Shown one piece after another: positions 26,660 through 35,371 of a stretch of DNA of 64,000 bases. Each line of letters starts with the position of its first letter. The stretch's first letter is position 1. The notes below the pieces were generated by a model that had not been told where the DNA came from, did not search any database, and was given only the letters and a program-made list of their open reading frames with translations. The stretch is from an uncultured Nitrospira sp. (GTDB taxonomy: Bacteria > Nitrospirota > Nitrospiria > Nitrospirales > UBA8639): assembly GCA_902500695.1 (NCBI GenBank), contig CABVRQ010000005.1:1-64000 (forward strand), read 5' to 3'. Both the position numbers and the translations under genes were made by a program.

Positions 26660-27712
26660 ATGCACGGTATGATCGTCAGTCTCGGTCTATTTTGGCCAAC
26701 AGTGGTTGCCTGCATGATGTTGGCTGGCTGTGGGAAAAGTGAGGCGGTGGTGGAAATCGCCCTTCATCCCACAAACCCCAAAATTATTTACCTGGCTACC
26801 AACGACTATATTTATAAATCCCGGGATGGAGGAATGATCTGGCAGAACATGTCTGCAGGTATGACCCATTCTCGCGTCATTGCCCTGGCCATTGATCCCT
26901 TGTTTCCAGCCAATATTGTCGCCGGGACTAAAGGGGATGCGGTGTATAAAAGTTATGATGGTGGCCAACGATGGGTATCACGACGGACGGGATTGGATGA
27001 TGTGACGATTTCTTCGGTGGTCCATCAATTGGTCTTTGCTCCAGGATCCAGTGCCCATATTTTTGCCGCCACCTCATTAGGCGTGTTTGAATCAGACGAT
27101 GGCGGGGAAACTTGGAGCAAACGGATGGAGGGCATGAAAGAAGTTCTTATGGTGGTGACGCTTGATTGCGATCCCCGTCAGCCCCAAACGCTTTATGCGG
27201 GAACAAGTGGAGGAGTCTATAAATCCATTGATGGCGCCCGCAGCTGGAGGATGGTCAATAATGGGTTGGTGGCCTCTGACGTGCTGAAATCTTCCAGGGC
27301 ATTGGGGGTCACTCGAATCAAGGTTGACCCTCGTGAATCCGATACGGTGTATACTGCGACTCTGAGTGGATTGTACGTCACCAAGGATGGAGGTCAAGCC
27401 TGGACTCGCATTGGAGATACGCTCTCCGATCAAATGTTGAGCGATCTCATTCTCGATCATACCCACCCCCATGTCGTGTATGTGACCAATCGTGACGGCG
27501 TCTTTAGGAGTGAAGATGGAGGAATAACTTGGGAAGCTCGAAGTGCGGGCTTGACGAATGTTAATATTCGAGCTTTAGCTATGAGTGCGGTCGATTCCGA
27601 TATGCTCTATGTGGGCACGAATGGAAAAGGACTTTTTCGGACGGTGGACCGAGGAATGTCATGGAAGGCTGTGCCGCTGGTTGTGGCGGAATCCCTGGAA
27701 AGTTTATCCTGA
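26660..27712 (+). CDS. BNR/sortilin-like beta-propeller lipoprotein
   Basis: About 350 residues from the ATG at 26660, which gives a compact lipoprotein signal (MHGMIVSLGLFWPTVVACMM then LAGC); an in-frame GTG at 26591 would add 23 residues. The mature protein is six to seven repeats with the Asp-box pattern S-x-D-G-G-x-x-W (KSRDGGMIWQN, KSYDGGQRWVS, ESDDGGETWSK, KSIDGARSWRM, VTKDGGQAWTR, RSEDGGITWEA, RTVDRGMSWKA). It resembles the Ycf48/PSII stability factor and exo-sialidase propellers. Role unknown; envelope-located binding or assembly factor inferred from neighbours. Confidence 0.85.
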   Translation: MHGMIVSLGLFWPTVVACMMLAGCGKSEAVVEIALHPTNPKIIYLATNDYIYKSRDGGMIWQNMSAGMTHSRVIALAIDPLFPANIVAGTKGDAVYKSYDGGQRWVSRRTGLDDVTISSVVHQLVFAPGSSAHIFAATSLGVFESDDGGETWSKRMEGMKEVLMVVTLDCDPRQPQTLYAGTSGGVYKSIDGARSWRMVNNGLVASDVLKSSRALGVTRIKVDPRESDTVYTATLSGLYVTKDGGQAWTRIGDTLSDQMLSDLILDHTHPHVVYVTNRDGVFRSEDGGITWEARSAGLTNVNIRALAMSAVDSDMLYVGTNGKGLFRTVDRGMSWKAVPLVVAESLESLS

Positions 27713-27825
27713 AAGGGGGATGATTTGATATCCTTCCTCTTGAAGATTAAGATCTTCCTTATCATGGATGAGTGAACGCACCTATTTGATTGATATCTGA
27801 CGAAGAGTAAGGAAAGGTAACTGCT

Positions 27826-29106
27826 GTGGCTTTTTGGGATTCGAAGCAAGGACGAAATCGTGCGGATGCGGTCTGCTCATTTTGTGGTCGGGCAAAACCT
27901 GGAGCAACGAATTTGATCCAGGCCCCGACGAAACTGGCCTGTACGCAATGTCAGGCACCAGGGTCGGTGTTGATTTGTGCGGATTGCATCCAACAATGTT
28001 CAAAGTTTTTATCAGGCCATACCGAAGGTCAGTCCGCCATAGAGCCGCCAGCGGGTCCCTTGCCGACCCCTCCTGAAATCAAAGCGGTGCTTGACCAGTA
28101 TGTGATTGGACAGGACCGTGCCAAAAAAGTTTTGTCGGTCGCCGTCCACAATCATTATAAACGTGTGTTTAGCGGCAAAGACTTGCCTGATGTGGAATTA
28201 GAAAAAGGGAATGTGATGTTGATCGGGCCGACTGGAACCGGCAAGACCTTACTGGCAAAAACCCTAGCGAAAATTTTGCATGTGCCCTTTGCCATTGCTG
28301 ATGCCACCACGGTGACGGAAGCGGGATATGTCGGCGAAGATGTGGAAAATGTAGTCTTGAAGTTGTTGCAGTCGTGCGATTTCAATATGGCCAGAGCCCA
28401 AGTGGGCATTATCTATATCGATGAAATTGATAAGATTAGCCGGAAATCTGAAAGCGCATCTATTACGCGGGATGTCTCTGGGGAAGGTGTCCAACAGGCA
28501 TTGCTAAAATTGGTGGAAGGAACATTATGTAATGTGCCTCCCAAGGGGGGTAGAAAACATCCTGAGCAGGAATTTCTTAGAGTGGATACGACCAATATTC
28601 TCTTTATTTGTGGCGGTGCGTTTGTCGGAGTGGAGGATATTATTGCTCAACGGACCAATCAGAAGCGAATGGGTTTTGGGGCAGTTTCCACTAATGGTCA
28701 GGGATTGACCTCTGATCAATTAATGGGAAAACTCAAGCCGGAGGATCTTTTGAAGTATGGACTCATCCCTGAATTTGTGGGCAGGTTTCCGATTCTGGCC
28801 TCTCTGAATGATTTGCGCGTGGAGGATATGGTTCGAGTCCTACAAGAACCGAAAAATGCTCTGCTGAAACAATATCAAGCGTTATTTCAATTAGATGGGG
28901 TGCAGTTGGATTTTACCCCTGAGGCGGTTCAGGCCATTGCCACCAGAGCCTCGTCAATGAAAACCGGAGCCAGGGGATTGCGTTCTATTCTGGAGGAAGT
29001 CATGCTGGATTTGATGTATGATGTTCCAGCCCTGAAAGACATTAAGCGAGTTGTGATTACCGAAGACGCCATTGATGGAAAGGGTGTTCCCCAATTAATT
29101 TCCTGA
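27826..29106 (+). CDS. clpX: ClpX-type unfoldase with atypical zinc-binding domain
   Basis: 426 residues from a GTG start. AAA+ features: Walker A GPTGTGKT, pore loop GYVGED, Walker [12 protein letters not shown] loop [10 protein letters not shown], sensor 2 GARGLRSI. The ClpP-docking loop reads MGF instead of the common IGF. The N-terminal zinc domain has seven Cys (17, 20, 39, 42, 51, 54, 58); CSFC pairs naturally with ICADCIQQC, leaving an extra CTQC in an insertion of about 12 residues. No clpP or tig gene is adjacent, so this may be a second ClpX. It lies upstream of the proteasome cluster, separated by an RRM gene. Confidence 0.92.
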   Translation: MAFWDSKQGRNRADAVCSFCGRAKPGATNLIQAPTKLACTQCQAPGSVLICADCIQQCSKFLSGHTEGQSAIEPPAGPLPTPPEIKAVLDQYVIGQDRAKKVLSVAVHNHYKRVFSGKDLPDVELEKGNVMLIGPTGTGKTLLAKTLAKILHVPFAIADATTVTEAGYVGEDVENVVLKLLQSCDFNMARAQVGIIYIDEIDKISRKSESASITRDVSGEGVQQALLKLVEGTLCNVPPKGGRKHPEQEFLRVDTTNILFICGGAFVGVEDIIAQRTNQKRMGFGAVSTNGQGLTSDQLMGKLKPEDLLKYGLIPEFVGRFPILASLNDLRVEDMVRVLQEPKNALLKQYQALFQLDGVQLDFTPEAVQAIATRASSMKTGARGLRSILEEVMLDLMYDVPALKDIKRVVITEDAIDGKGVPQLIS

Positions 29107-29387
29107 AAATAATGCTCTAGAGTAGTGGTTTCCCACCTGGGGTCTGTTGCATTCTTTCCCATTCTGACTTATGCTACTTAAAAGAAATTCATCACGACAT
29201 TCGGGCCACGTGGTGGATGTTTGAGTGACGGGCCCATCACTGATGTTGTTTTGCCAAGGAATCCGCAAGGAGTCTGATTGGAAGTTAGTCCTAAGTCGCC
29301 ATCTGGTTTGCGTTCTCGGGCCGTTCCTTCCCTTCTCTTTTCTTCGAACCATGCAAAACAATATCGCATTTAGAAGGAGGGACCCCG

Positions 29388-29720
29388 ATGGGTTCAAAGA
29401 TCTATGTGGGTGGCCTGCCGTATTCCACGGCGGAGCAGGAATTGGCTGACCTTTTTGGGCAGCACGGCGCCGTGACGTCGGCTAAAATTATTACGGACAA
29501 GTACACCGGGCAGTCTCGGGGGTTTGGTTTTGTGGAAATGGCCTCAGATGCTGAAGCCAAGGCCGCGATCGAGGCGCTGAACGGGACCGAAATGGGAGGG
29601 CGTACCCTGACGGTCAATGAAGCAAAGCCCCAAGCGCCACGAACCGGATTTGGTGGTGGCGGTGGTGGCGGAAATCGTGGCGGCGGCGGAAACCGTGGTG
29701 GCGGTGGAGACCGTTGGTAA
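29388..29720 (+). CDS. Glycine-rich RNA-binding protein (single RRM)
   Basis: 110 residues: one RRM at 1-80 with RNP2 (KIYVGGL) and RNP1 (RGFGFVEM), then a Gly/Arg tail (GGGGGNRGGGGNRGGGGDRW). Such bacterial proteins are common in cyanobacteria and Nitrospirota and are often cold-induced RNA chaperones. AAGGAGG precedes the ATG. A very strong terminator follows, so it is a separate unit from the proteasome genes behind it. Confidence 0.94.
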   Translation: MGSKIYVGGLPYSTAEQELADLFGQHGAVTSAKIITDKYTGQSRGFGFVEMASDAEAKAAIEALNGTEMGGRTLTVNEAKPQAPRTGFGGGGGGGNRGGGGNRGGGGDRW

Positions 29721-29755
29721 CTCACTAAGTCACTAAAGGTTACTTTTCAATAGAA

Positions 29756-29790
29756 GCAGGGGATCCGGTAACGGATCCCCTGCTTTTTTT
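29756..29790 (+). terminator. Intrinsic terminator after the RRM gene
   Basis: Perfect 12-bp stem GCAGGGGATCCG / CGGATCCCCTGC (29756-29767 and 29772-29783), GTAA loop, then seven T residues. It separates the RRM gene from the proteasome operon. Confidence 0.95.
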
Positions 29791-29909
29791 ATACCTTGGG
29801 TAATGGTCAGGAAACATTGTAGAATGAAATGGCAACTGTCGCCCAAGATGACTCGTCAGTGGTTTTAATGTGTATCACGGCTTTCATGTTCCAATTGAAC
29901 TAGAATGGA

Positions 29910-31703
29910 ATGACATATACGATGAGCGATTCTTCAGAATTTTCTTACTCCCAGGATTCTTCTCCGTCGGCTGGTTCCTCATTTTCAAAATCATCCCGTC
30001 AGTCCGGGGATTCTCCATTAGCACTCATTGACCAATGCTTGGCATCTTTGCCTGAAGGGGATCAACGAATTCCCTTGCTCTATCAACTTCGACACCGGCT
30101 TGTTGAACAAACGACGGTTTCCCAACAACAGGAAGCCGACATGAAAAAACTCCAGGGGGTGCTTGAAAAACTAACGGCCCCGGCGAATCGAATCGGGACG
30201 TTGTTGGGTCAGCCTGATAAGGGCGTAGCCAGAATCATGGTTGGTGGGGCGGAATACTATGCCAATGTCGATCCGAGGCTCGAGAGGGATGGCTTTAAGG
30301 TTGGACATCAGATTTTGGTGAATGAGGCGTATGTCGTCATCCGGTCTCTCGGGTATGACCGGAGTGGCCCGATCGTAAAAGTTCGCGAGATATTAGGTGA
30401 TGGGCGTCTTCGTATTGACCAAGAGGCTGGCAGACAAGGCATTCTTATTCAACGGGCTGATGATCTTGCCTCTGCGGACCTGAAGGTTGGCGACGAGGTT
30501 CGATTGGACCCGACTCACAGGATTGCCATTGAACGTTTGGAGAATTCCCAAGGCCAATCGCATCTTTTAGCGGAGTTGCCAACTGTGCGGTGGGAGCATA
30601 TTGGTGGCCAGCAGGAAGCCATTGGGGCCATTCGCCGGTCAATAGAATACCCGCTCCTGCATGAAGGATTATTCTCACGGTATCAATTTCAGCAACCCAA
30701 GGGGTTTCTGCTGTATGGCCCCCCGGGGTGCGGAAAAACGTTGATCGGTCAAGCCACGGCTGCAAGCCTTGGGCAACTCTTAGCGCAAGAACGCGATACC
30801 ATCACGCCCATTGTTGGGAATCAGGGGCAAGATTCTCTTTCACAGCTTCCACCGATCGAGGGCGGGGTGTTTCTGCATGTTAAAGGTCCGGAAGTCCTGA
30901 ATATGTGGGTCGGGGAATCAGAACGAATCATCCGGGATTTATTTCTCCAAGCCCGGCAACAACGACAGGCCGGAAAGTTACCGTTTATTTTTATCGATGA
31001 AGCGGAATCCATTTTAGGGACGAGACGGGCGGTGCGATCCTACAATGTCTCCAACACCCTGGTGCCGATGTTTTGCGCCGAACTCGACGGGATTGAAAGC
31101 CTTTCCCAGGTGGTGGTGATTTTGGCCTCGAATCGTCCGGATATGATTGACCCGGCAGTGCTGCGTCCTGGAAGAATTGATCGAAAAATTAAAGTTGGCC
31201 GACCTGGGCGAAATGATGTTGGGGAAATTTTGCGTGTCTATTTGACGGCTGATCTTCCGTACGAAACGAAGAAAGGTACTGGCAGCATAGAAGATGAAGG
31301 GATGCCGGTGTCGCGCATCATCGACGGACTGTTAGAGAATCTCTTTCAGCGGAGCCAGGAGAATCGAGTGTTGGCTATTCGATTGCGTAACGGACGGCGA
31401 GATATTCTCTACCGTCGGGATTTATTGAGTGGAGCGGTGTTGGCGGGAATCGTCCGTCGTGCCAAAGAACGGGCCATTGAACGGGCGATTCAAGCGGGTG
31501 ACCAGGAACCATCGGGGCTGAGTCTTGATGATTTACTCATTGCCACCAATGAAGAATTCAAGGAGAGTGAAATATTTCCCCCAGATGATTCAGCTGAGGA
31601 ATGGTTGAAACTCTTGGATTATCACCCGGACCAGGTTGTCGGAGTGTCCTCCCTTCAGTCAGGAAAGGACGGAGAAGAGCATCGGACCTCTCAAATTGTT
31701 TAA
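29910..31703 (+). CDS. arc: Proteasome-activating AAA ATPase (ARC/Mpa)
   Basis: 597 residues; an ATG four codons later (29922) is also possible and has better ribosome-site spacing. Order: disordered Ser-rich N-terminus (1-35), a helical region with a short coiled coil (about 60-92), two OB folds (about 95-215), then one AAA domain with Walker A GPPGCGKT (270-277), MWVGESERIIRDLF, Walker B FIFIDEAESI and LRPGRIDRKI. It captures UBact/Pup-tagged proteins, unfolds them and feeds the 20S core. The C-terminus is SQIV, lacking the GQYL-type tail of actinobacterial Mpa that docks on the core. It leads the cluster dop-ubact-prcB-prcA-pafA. Confidence 0.95.
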   Translation: MTYTMSDSSEFSYSQDSSPSAGSSFSKSSRQSGDSPLALIDQCLASLPEGDQRIPLLYQLRHRLVEQTTVSQQQEADMKKLQGVLEKLTAPANRIGTLLGQPDKGVARIMVGGAEYYANVDPRLERDGFKVGHQILVNEAYVVIRSLGYDRSGPIVKVREILGDGRLRIDQEAGRQGILIQRADDLASADLKVGDEVRLDPTHRIAIERLENSQGQSHLLAELPTVRWEHIGGQQEAIGAIRRSIEYPLLHEGLFSRYQFQQPKGFLLYGPPGCGKTLIGQATAASLGQLLAQERDTITPIVGNQGQDSLSQLPPIEGGVFLHVKGPEVLNMWVGESERIIRDLFLQARQQRQAGKLPFIFIDEAESILGTRRAVRSYNVSNTLVPMFCAELDGIESLSQVVVILASNRPDMIDPAVLRPGRIDRKIKVGRPGRNDVGEILRVYLTADLPYETKKGTGSIEDEGMPVSRIIDGLLENLFQRSQENRVLAIRLRNGRRDILYRRDLLSGAVLAGIVRRAKERAIERAIQAGDQEPSGLSLDDLLIATNEEFKESEIFPPDDSAEEWLKLLDYHPDQVVGVSSLQSGKDGEEHRTSQIV

Positions 31704-31762
31704 ACCTCTCTTTCTCGAAAGCTTTACCAAATGGGGCACCCTCAGCTGAAAGACTGGAAGAT

Positions 31763-33292
31763 ATGAACCCGATTCGCCTCTTTGGTATTGAGACCGAGTA
31801 CGGGATTGCGCGGGAGGATGTCGTGACAGCCGATCCTGTGGTGGAGTCCATGGAGTTGGTGCGGGCCTATCTTGACGGACATTTTACCCGACGCTGGGAT
31901 TATCGAGGCGAGCATCCCCATGAAGATCAACGGGGGTTTCGTGTGACCGAGTTAGCTCAGGATAAAGAAGAGGACCTGTTCGCGGAGCAGGATGCCCATC
32001 GGCCTTTTTCATTCCACGAAATGAAAAGTGACCTTGTCCTCCCCAATGGTGCACGATTTTATAATGACCACACCCATCCGGAATATTCTACGCCGGAATG
32101 CCGGTCTCTCAAGGATATGGTCGCGCATGACCGGGCTGGGGAACGAATCCTTTGGATGGCAGCGCAACGCCGAAACAAAGATCTTGGTGGCCCAATGGTT
32201 CAGCTGTATAAAAACAACACGGATTTTCATGGGCATAGTTATGGCTGCCATGATAATTATTTGGTCTCGCGCGCACTCAATTTTGAAAATTTGACTCGTG
32301 GACTCATGCCTTTTCTGGTCAGCCGACAATTGATTGCCGGCGCAGGCAAGGTCGGTCGGGAAGCGCAAGAGCGCGGGTTTGTGCCGGGTGGATTTCAATT
32401 GTCCCAACGCGCAGATTTTATGGAGGCCGAGTTGGGCGTAGATACCATGCATAACCGCCCCATTCTCAACACACGAGACGAACCGCATGCGAATCGCGAG
32501 CGCTATCGACGCCTCCATCTCATCGTGGGCGATGCCAATATGTGTGAGTATGCCACAGCCTTGAAGATAGGCACGACACGGGTGGTGTTGGATATGATTG
32601 CGGGAGGGCTCTTGCTGCCCTGTGAATTAGACTCTCCGGTGCAGGCGATTCAGGCGCTGTCCCGTGATCCTGAATTGAACACACTTGTGAAGCGGAAAGC
32701 TGGGGGCATGATTTCCGGGCTGGATATTCAACGGGAATATTTGAATCTGGCCGGGAAATTTTTCATCGAAATGGATGAAGAGACGACCTGGATTCTTCAA
32801 GAATGGGAGCATGCGTTAGACCTTCTCGAACGGGATCGATTGCAGCTTGTGGGGAAAATCGATTGGGTGACAAAATGGTGGTTACTCGAAACATTTAGAC
32901 AGGCCGAGCACATCGGCTGGGACGATCCTTGGCTGGCCAGCCTGGATCTGGAATATCATAATCTGGATCCCGAGCGCGGTCTGTTTTTCGGGTTAGAAGC
33001 TGAAGGGCGAACAACCCGGGTGAGTCAGGAGCAGGAGATTCAGAAAGCCATGAAGCATGGACCGATCGATACGCGTGGAGGGATTCGGGGATTGTGTGTG
33101 CAACGATTTGAAAAAGACATTACATCGATACAATGGGAAGGGGTTCATTTCCAGGGTCACAATGGAGGACTGCATCTTGACCTGCTGGATCACCTTGAGC
33201 CTGTGTCGGTAGCTCAATGTCGGTCCGTGATTGAGCATGCCAAGACTCCCTTTGATCTAATGGAATCCATGAAAGTGGAGAATTTCCCTTAG
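31763..33292 (+). CDS. dop: Depupylase/deamidase Dop
   Basis: 509 residues from the ATG at 31763 (GGAAG upstream), which places the family start FGIETEYGI at residue 7. It belongs to the Pup ligase/Dop fold (glutamine-synthetase-like). Dop rather than PafA is shown by the long Dop loop between RRWDYRGE and the catalytic segment NGARFYNDHTHPEYSTPEC (about 40 residues, absent in PafA; nucleophile-activating Asp102). KNNTDFHGHSYGCHDNYL and NTRDEPHA complete the ATP/Mg site. It cleaves the isopeptide bond between the modifier and substrate lysines. Here the modifier ends in Glu, so deamidation is not required. Confidence 0.93.
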   Translation: MNPIRLFGIETEYGIAREDVVTADPVVESMELVRAYLDGHFTRRWDYRGEHPHEDQRGFRVTELAQDKEEDLFAEQDAHRPFSFHEMKSDLVLPNGARFYNDHTHPEYSTPECRSLKDMVAHDRAGERILWMAAQRRNKDLGGPMVQLYKNNTDFHGHSYGCHDNYLVSRALNFENLTRGLMPFLVSRQLIAGAGKVGREAQERGFVPGGFQLSQRADFMEAELGVDTMHNRPILNTRDEPHANRERYRRLHLIVGDANMCEYATALKIGTTRVVLDMIAGGLLLPCELDSPVQAIQALSRDPELNTLVKRKAGGMISGLDIQREYLNLAGKFFIEMDEETTWILQEWEHALDLLERDRLQLVGKIDWVTKWWLLETFRQAEHIGWDDPWLASLDLEYHNLDPERGLFFGLEAEGRTTRVSQEQEIQKAMKHGPIDTRGGIRGLCVQRFEKDITSIQWEGVHFQGHNGGLHLDLLDHLEPVSVAQCRSVIEHAKTPFDLMESMKVENFP

Positions 33293-33529
33293 GGGGTAGT
33301 CTTCTCATTTTGAGAGAAATCTTACCTTCACCTTGAAATTTTTTCATCAAATCTTTGGTTTGATTCGTATGCCAGCTTAGGAGCAATTTCTCCATGAAAT
33401 GGTTGGTGATCTTTATGGCGAATAAGTTGGTGTTGGTGAAATGAACGAAGGGCAGCCGCCCCGAATTTCACAAAAGGAAGAAGGGAATTTTGAGAATTGT
33501 TAGTTGATCTAAGAACAAAAAAGGAAGTA

Positions 33530-34264
33530 ATGCCTAACTCCTTTACCTTCCTTGAAAAGAATAGAGTTGTTAGACTCACTGATGGCGGGTTCTGGCTTTC
33601 TGATGAAAAAAAGATATACGAGTATCAACGGTTCACCGCACTCATTAAGGACCTTCAGAGGGAAAAAATAAAAATACTTGATGTAGGATGTGGTAAGGGG
33701 CGCGTACCAAGAACATTGGTTGAAGATTCACATATTAATGTCGAATTCGAATATTCTGGTTTTGATGTGGATCAAAATGACATTCATGAAAACATTACGT
33801 TCTTTCAGTTTGATAAACGATTCACATTTAACCATATTGATTATATGAATAAAATGTACAGCCCAAACGCTTCGACAAAGGAGCCCGTTTTTGACTTTTT
33901 AGGCGATTCATATGATTTGATTTGGGCATGGAGCGTTTTTTCTCATCTGGACATAAAAGATTTTGAAATGTATATGAGCCTCATTTCTGATAAATTGGTA
34001 AAAAATGGTTTTGCTTTTTTTACATGTTTTAGCAGATATGAGGCAAAACACAATCCCGAATTTACACCAAATTATATTTTTTTAGAGAATAGTGATTTAC
34101 CTGCTAACGGTGGCAAGCAAAATAATAATGATTTAACTGCTGTTTGCTACCACCCCGGTTGGATTGATGATTTGTTAATGAAGCTAGGGTTAGAGGTCAT
34201 TCTGTCCTGCTATCCCGTTTATGGTGGGAATTTTCAAACAGGTATTTATTTAAGAAAAGTGTAA
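33530..34264 (+). CDS. Class I SAM-dependent methyltransferase, inserted in the proteasome cluster
   Basis: 244 residues from the ATG at 33530 (AGGA just upstream). Motif I is ILDVGCGKGRVP, then FDVDQND as the acidic end of beta-2, and YDLIWAWSVFSHLDIKDFEM as motif III/post region typical of type 11/25 methyltransferases. The gene is visibly more AT-rich than its neighbours, with A/T-ending codons and poly-T/poly-A runs, so recent transfer is likely. It lies in the same orientation between dop and the UBact gene, breaking an otherwise tight operon. Substrate unknown; SAM transfer to small molecules or surface sugars is possible. Confidence 0.85.
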   Translation: MPNSFTFLEKNRVVRLTDGGFWLSDEKKIYEYQRFTALIKDLQREKIKILDVGCGKGRVPRTLVEDSHINVEFEYSGFDVDQNDIHENITFFQFDKRFTFNHIDYMNKMYSPNASTKEPVFDFLGDSYDLIWAWSVFSHLDIKDFEMYMSLISDKLVKNGFAFFTCFSRYEAKHNPEFTPNYIFLENSDLPANGGKQNNNDLTAVCYHPGWIDDLLMKLGLEVILSCYPVYGGNFQTGIYLRKV

Positions 34265-34362
34265 TAGAGAAAGCTCTGCAATTTCGAACGTCAAAATACC
34301 CTTTAACCAAATCATTCTATTTCGGCCAGAAAGCCAAAAAGCTTATGTGGAGGATGAGATTT

Positions 34363-34578
34363 ATGAGAAACGAATGTGAGTATATCCAAACGGGTGGAGG
34401 GCTTGAACGAAAAGAGCGGCCGGTTGAACCACTTTCCAGGCCATCGGGACCTGGTGACCAGGAATCAGGTCCTAAACGACCGGAAACTGATTCCCCATCC
34501 CGTGATAATCTCATGAAACGCATGCGAAAGGTGGATCCCAAGCAGGCGGAAAAGTATCGTCAACGGACCGGGGAATAG
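34363..34578 (+). CDS. ubact: UBact, Pup-like protein modifier
   Basis: 71 residues from the ATG at 34363, which has GGAGG nine bases upstream; an ATG six codons earlier is less likely. The N-terminal half is disordered (Pro, Gly, Ser, Glu). The C-terminal 25 residues (SRDNLMKRMRKVDPKQAEKY then RQRTGE) match the UBact signature of Nitrospirota. The last residue is Glu, so its side chain carboxyl can be joined directly to substrate lysines by PafA without Dop deamidation. It ends one base before prcB, giving strong operon evidence. It differs from actinobacterial Pup in lacking the GG before Glu. Confidence 0.92.
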   Translation: MRNECEYIQTGGGLERKERPVEPLSRPSGPGDQESGPKRPETDSPSRDNLMKRMRKVDPKQAEKYRQRTGE

Positions 34579-34579
34579 G

Positions 34580-35371
34580 ATGGGACAACAGGGAGATTTC
34601 CTTCAGGTTCTCCGAGAACGTGGTTATGCGGTTGACGACCTTCGTCAGTCAATCAATGGCAGCGTGCCATCCGGCCATATAGGGATTACCAGCGGCACGA
34701 CGGTCTTTGCTATCAAGTATGCGGATGGCGTGCTTGTGGCTGGTGACCGCCGGGCAACGGCCGGAAATGTCGTGATGTATGATCGGACTGATAAGGTATT
34801 GGAATTGGATCGTTTTTCCGTGTTAGCCATTGCAGGGGTTCCTGCTACCGCGTTTGAAATGGCCAGAATATTAGAGCATTCCTTTAAGTATTACCGGAGA
34901 AGCCAATTGCAGGATTTGAGTTTTGAGGGAAAGTTACGAGCTTTATCCACGTTGTTGAAAAACAATGCACCTGCAGCGTTGGCAGGAACGGGAACCGTGG
35001 CGCCAGTTTTTGCAGGGTATGATCAACTTGAAGGATGCGGAAAGATTTTTTTCTACGATATCTTAGGAGCTGAGTTTGAGGCGGTGGAATATGCGGTTTC
35101 TGGCTCGGGATCTTCCACGATTCGGGGGATTTTGTTTTATATGAATCGGTGGGGAAATGGTCCCGTTGCCGAGATGAATGAAGAAGACGCCCTGACATTC
35201 GTGCTCCGTCTTATGACCAGTGCGGCAGAGTTCGATTCCGCCACCGGTGGAGTGGACGCCCAGGCCCAACTGTATCCAGTCGTCAAGCGCATTTCAGCCG
35301 AGGGGGTGAGAACCATTCCGGCCGAACGGTTGAAGTCGCTGTTTTCAGAAAAGGTGTTGAACCATGTATGA
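34580..35371 (+). CDS. prcB: 20S proteasome beta subunit
   Basis: 263 residues. A propeptide of 39 residues ends at GITSG, exposing the catalytic Thr40 (TTVFAIKYADGV), with Asp17 and Lys33 equivalents at Asp56 (AGDRRATAG) and Lys72 (RTDKV). Further motifs are AVSGSGSSTIRG and ATGGVDAQAQLYPV. It assembles as the inner rings of the alpha7-beta7-beta7-alpha7 core and cleaves unfolded substrates. The gene is one base after UBact and overlaps prcA by 8 bases. Confidence 0.96.
   Translation: MGQQGDFLQVLRERGYAVDDLRQSINGSVPSGHIGITSGTTVFAIKYADGVLVAGDRRATAGNVVMYDRTDKVLELDRFSVLAIAGVPATAFEMARILEHSFKYYRRSQLQDLSFEGKLRALSTLLKNNAPAALAGTGTVAPVFAGYDQLEGCGKIFFYDILGAEFEAVEYAVSGSGSSTIRGILFYMNRWGNGPVAEMNEEDALTFVLRLMTSAAEFDSATGGVDAQAQLYPVVKRISAEGVRTIPAERLKSLFSEKVLNHV

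Noticed and set aside
29641..29712. GGTGGCGG-type repeats as a possible CRISPR or tandem array
   Set aside because: They encode the Gly-rich tail of the RRM protein.
31601..31762. N-terminal extension of the dop frame by 54 codons
   Set aside because: It overlaps the end of the ATPase gene in another frame; the family start and a ribosome site are at 31763.
33436..33471. Hairpin before the methyltransferase as a terminator of dop
   Set aside because: No T tract follows on the plus strand; kept only as a remark in the insertion finding.
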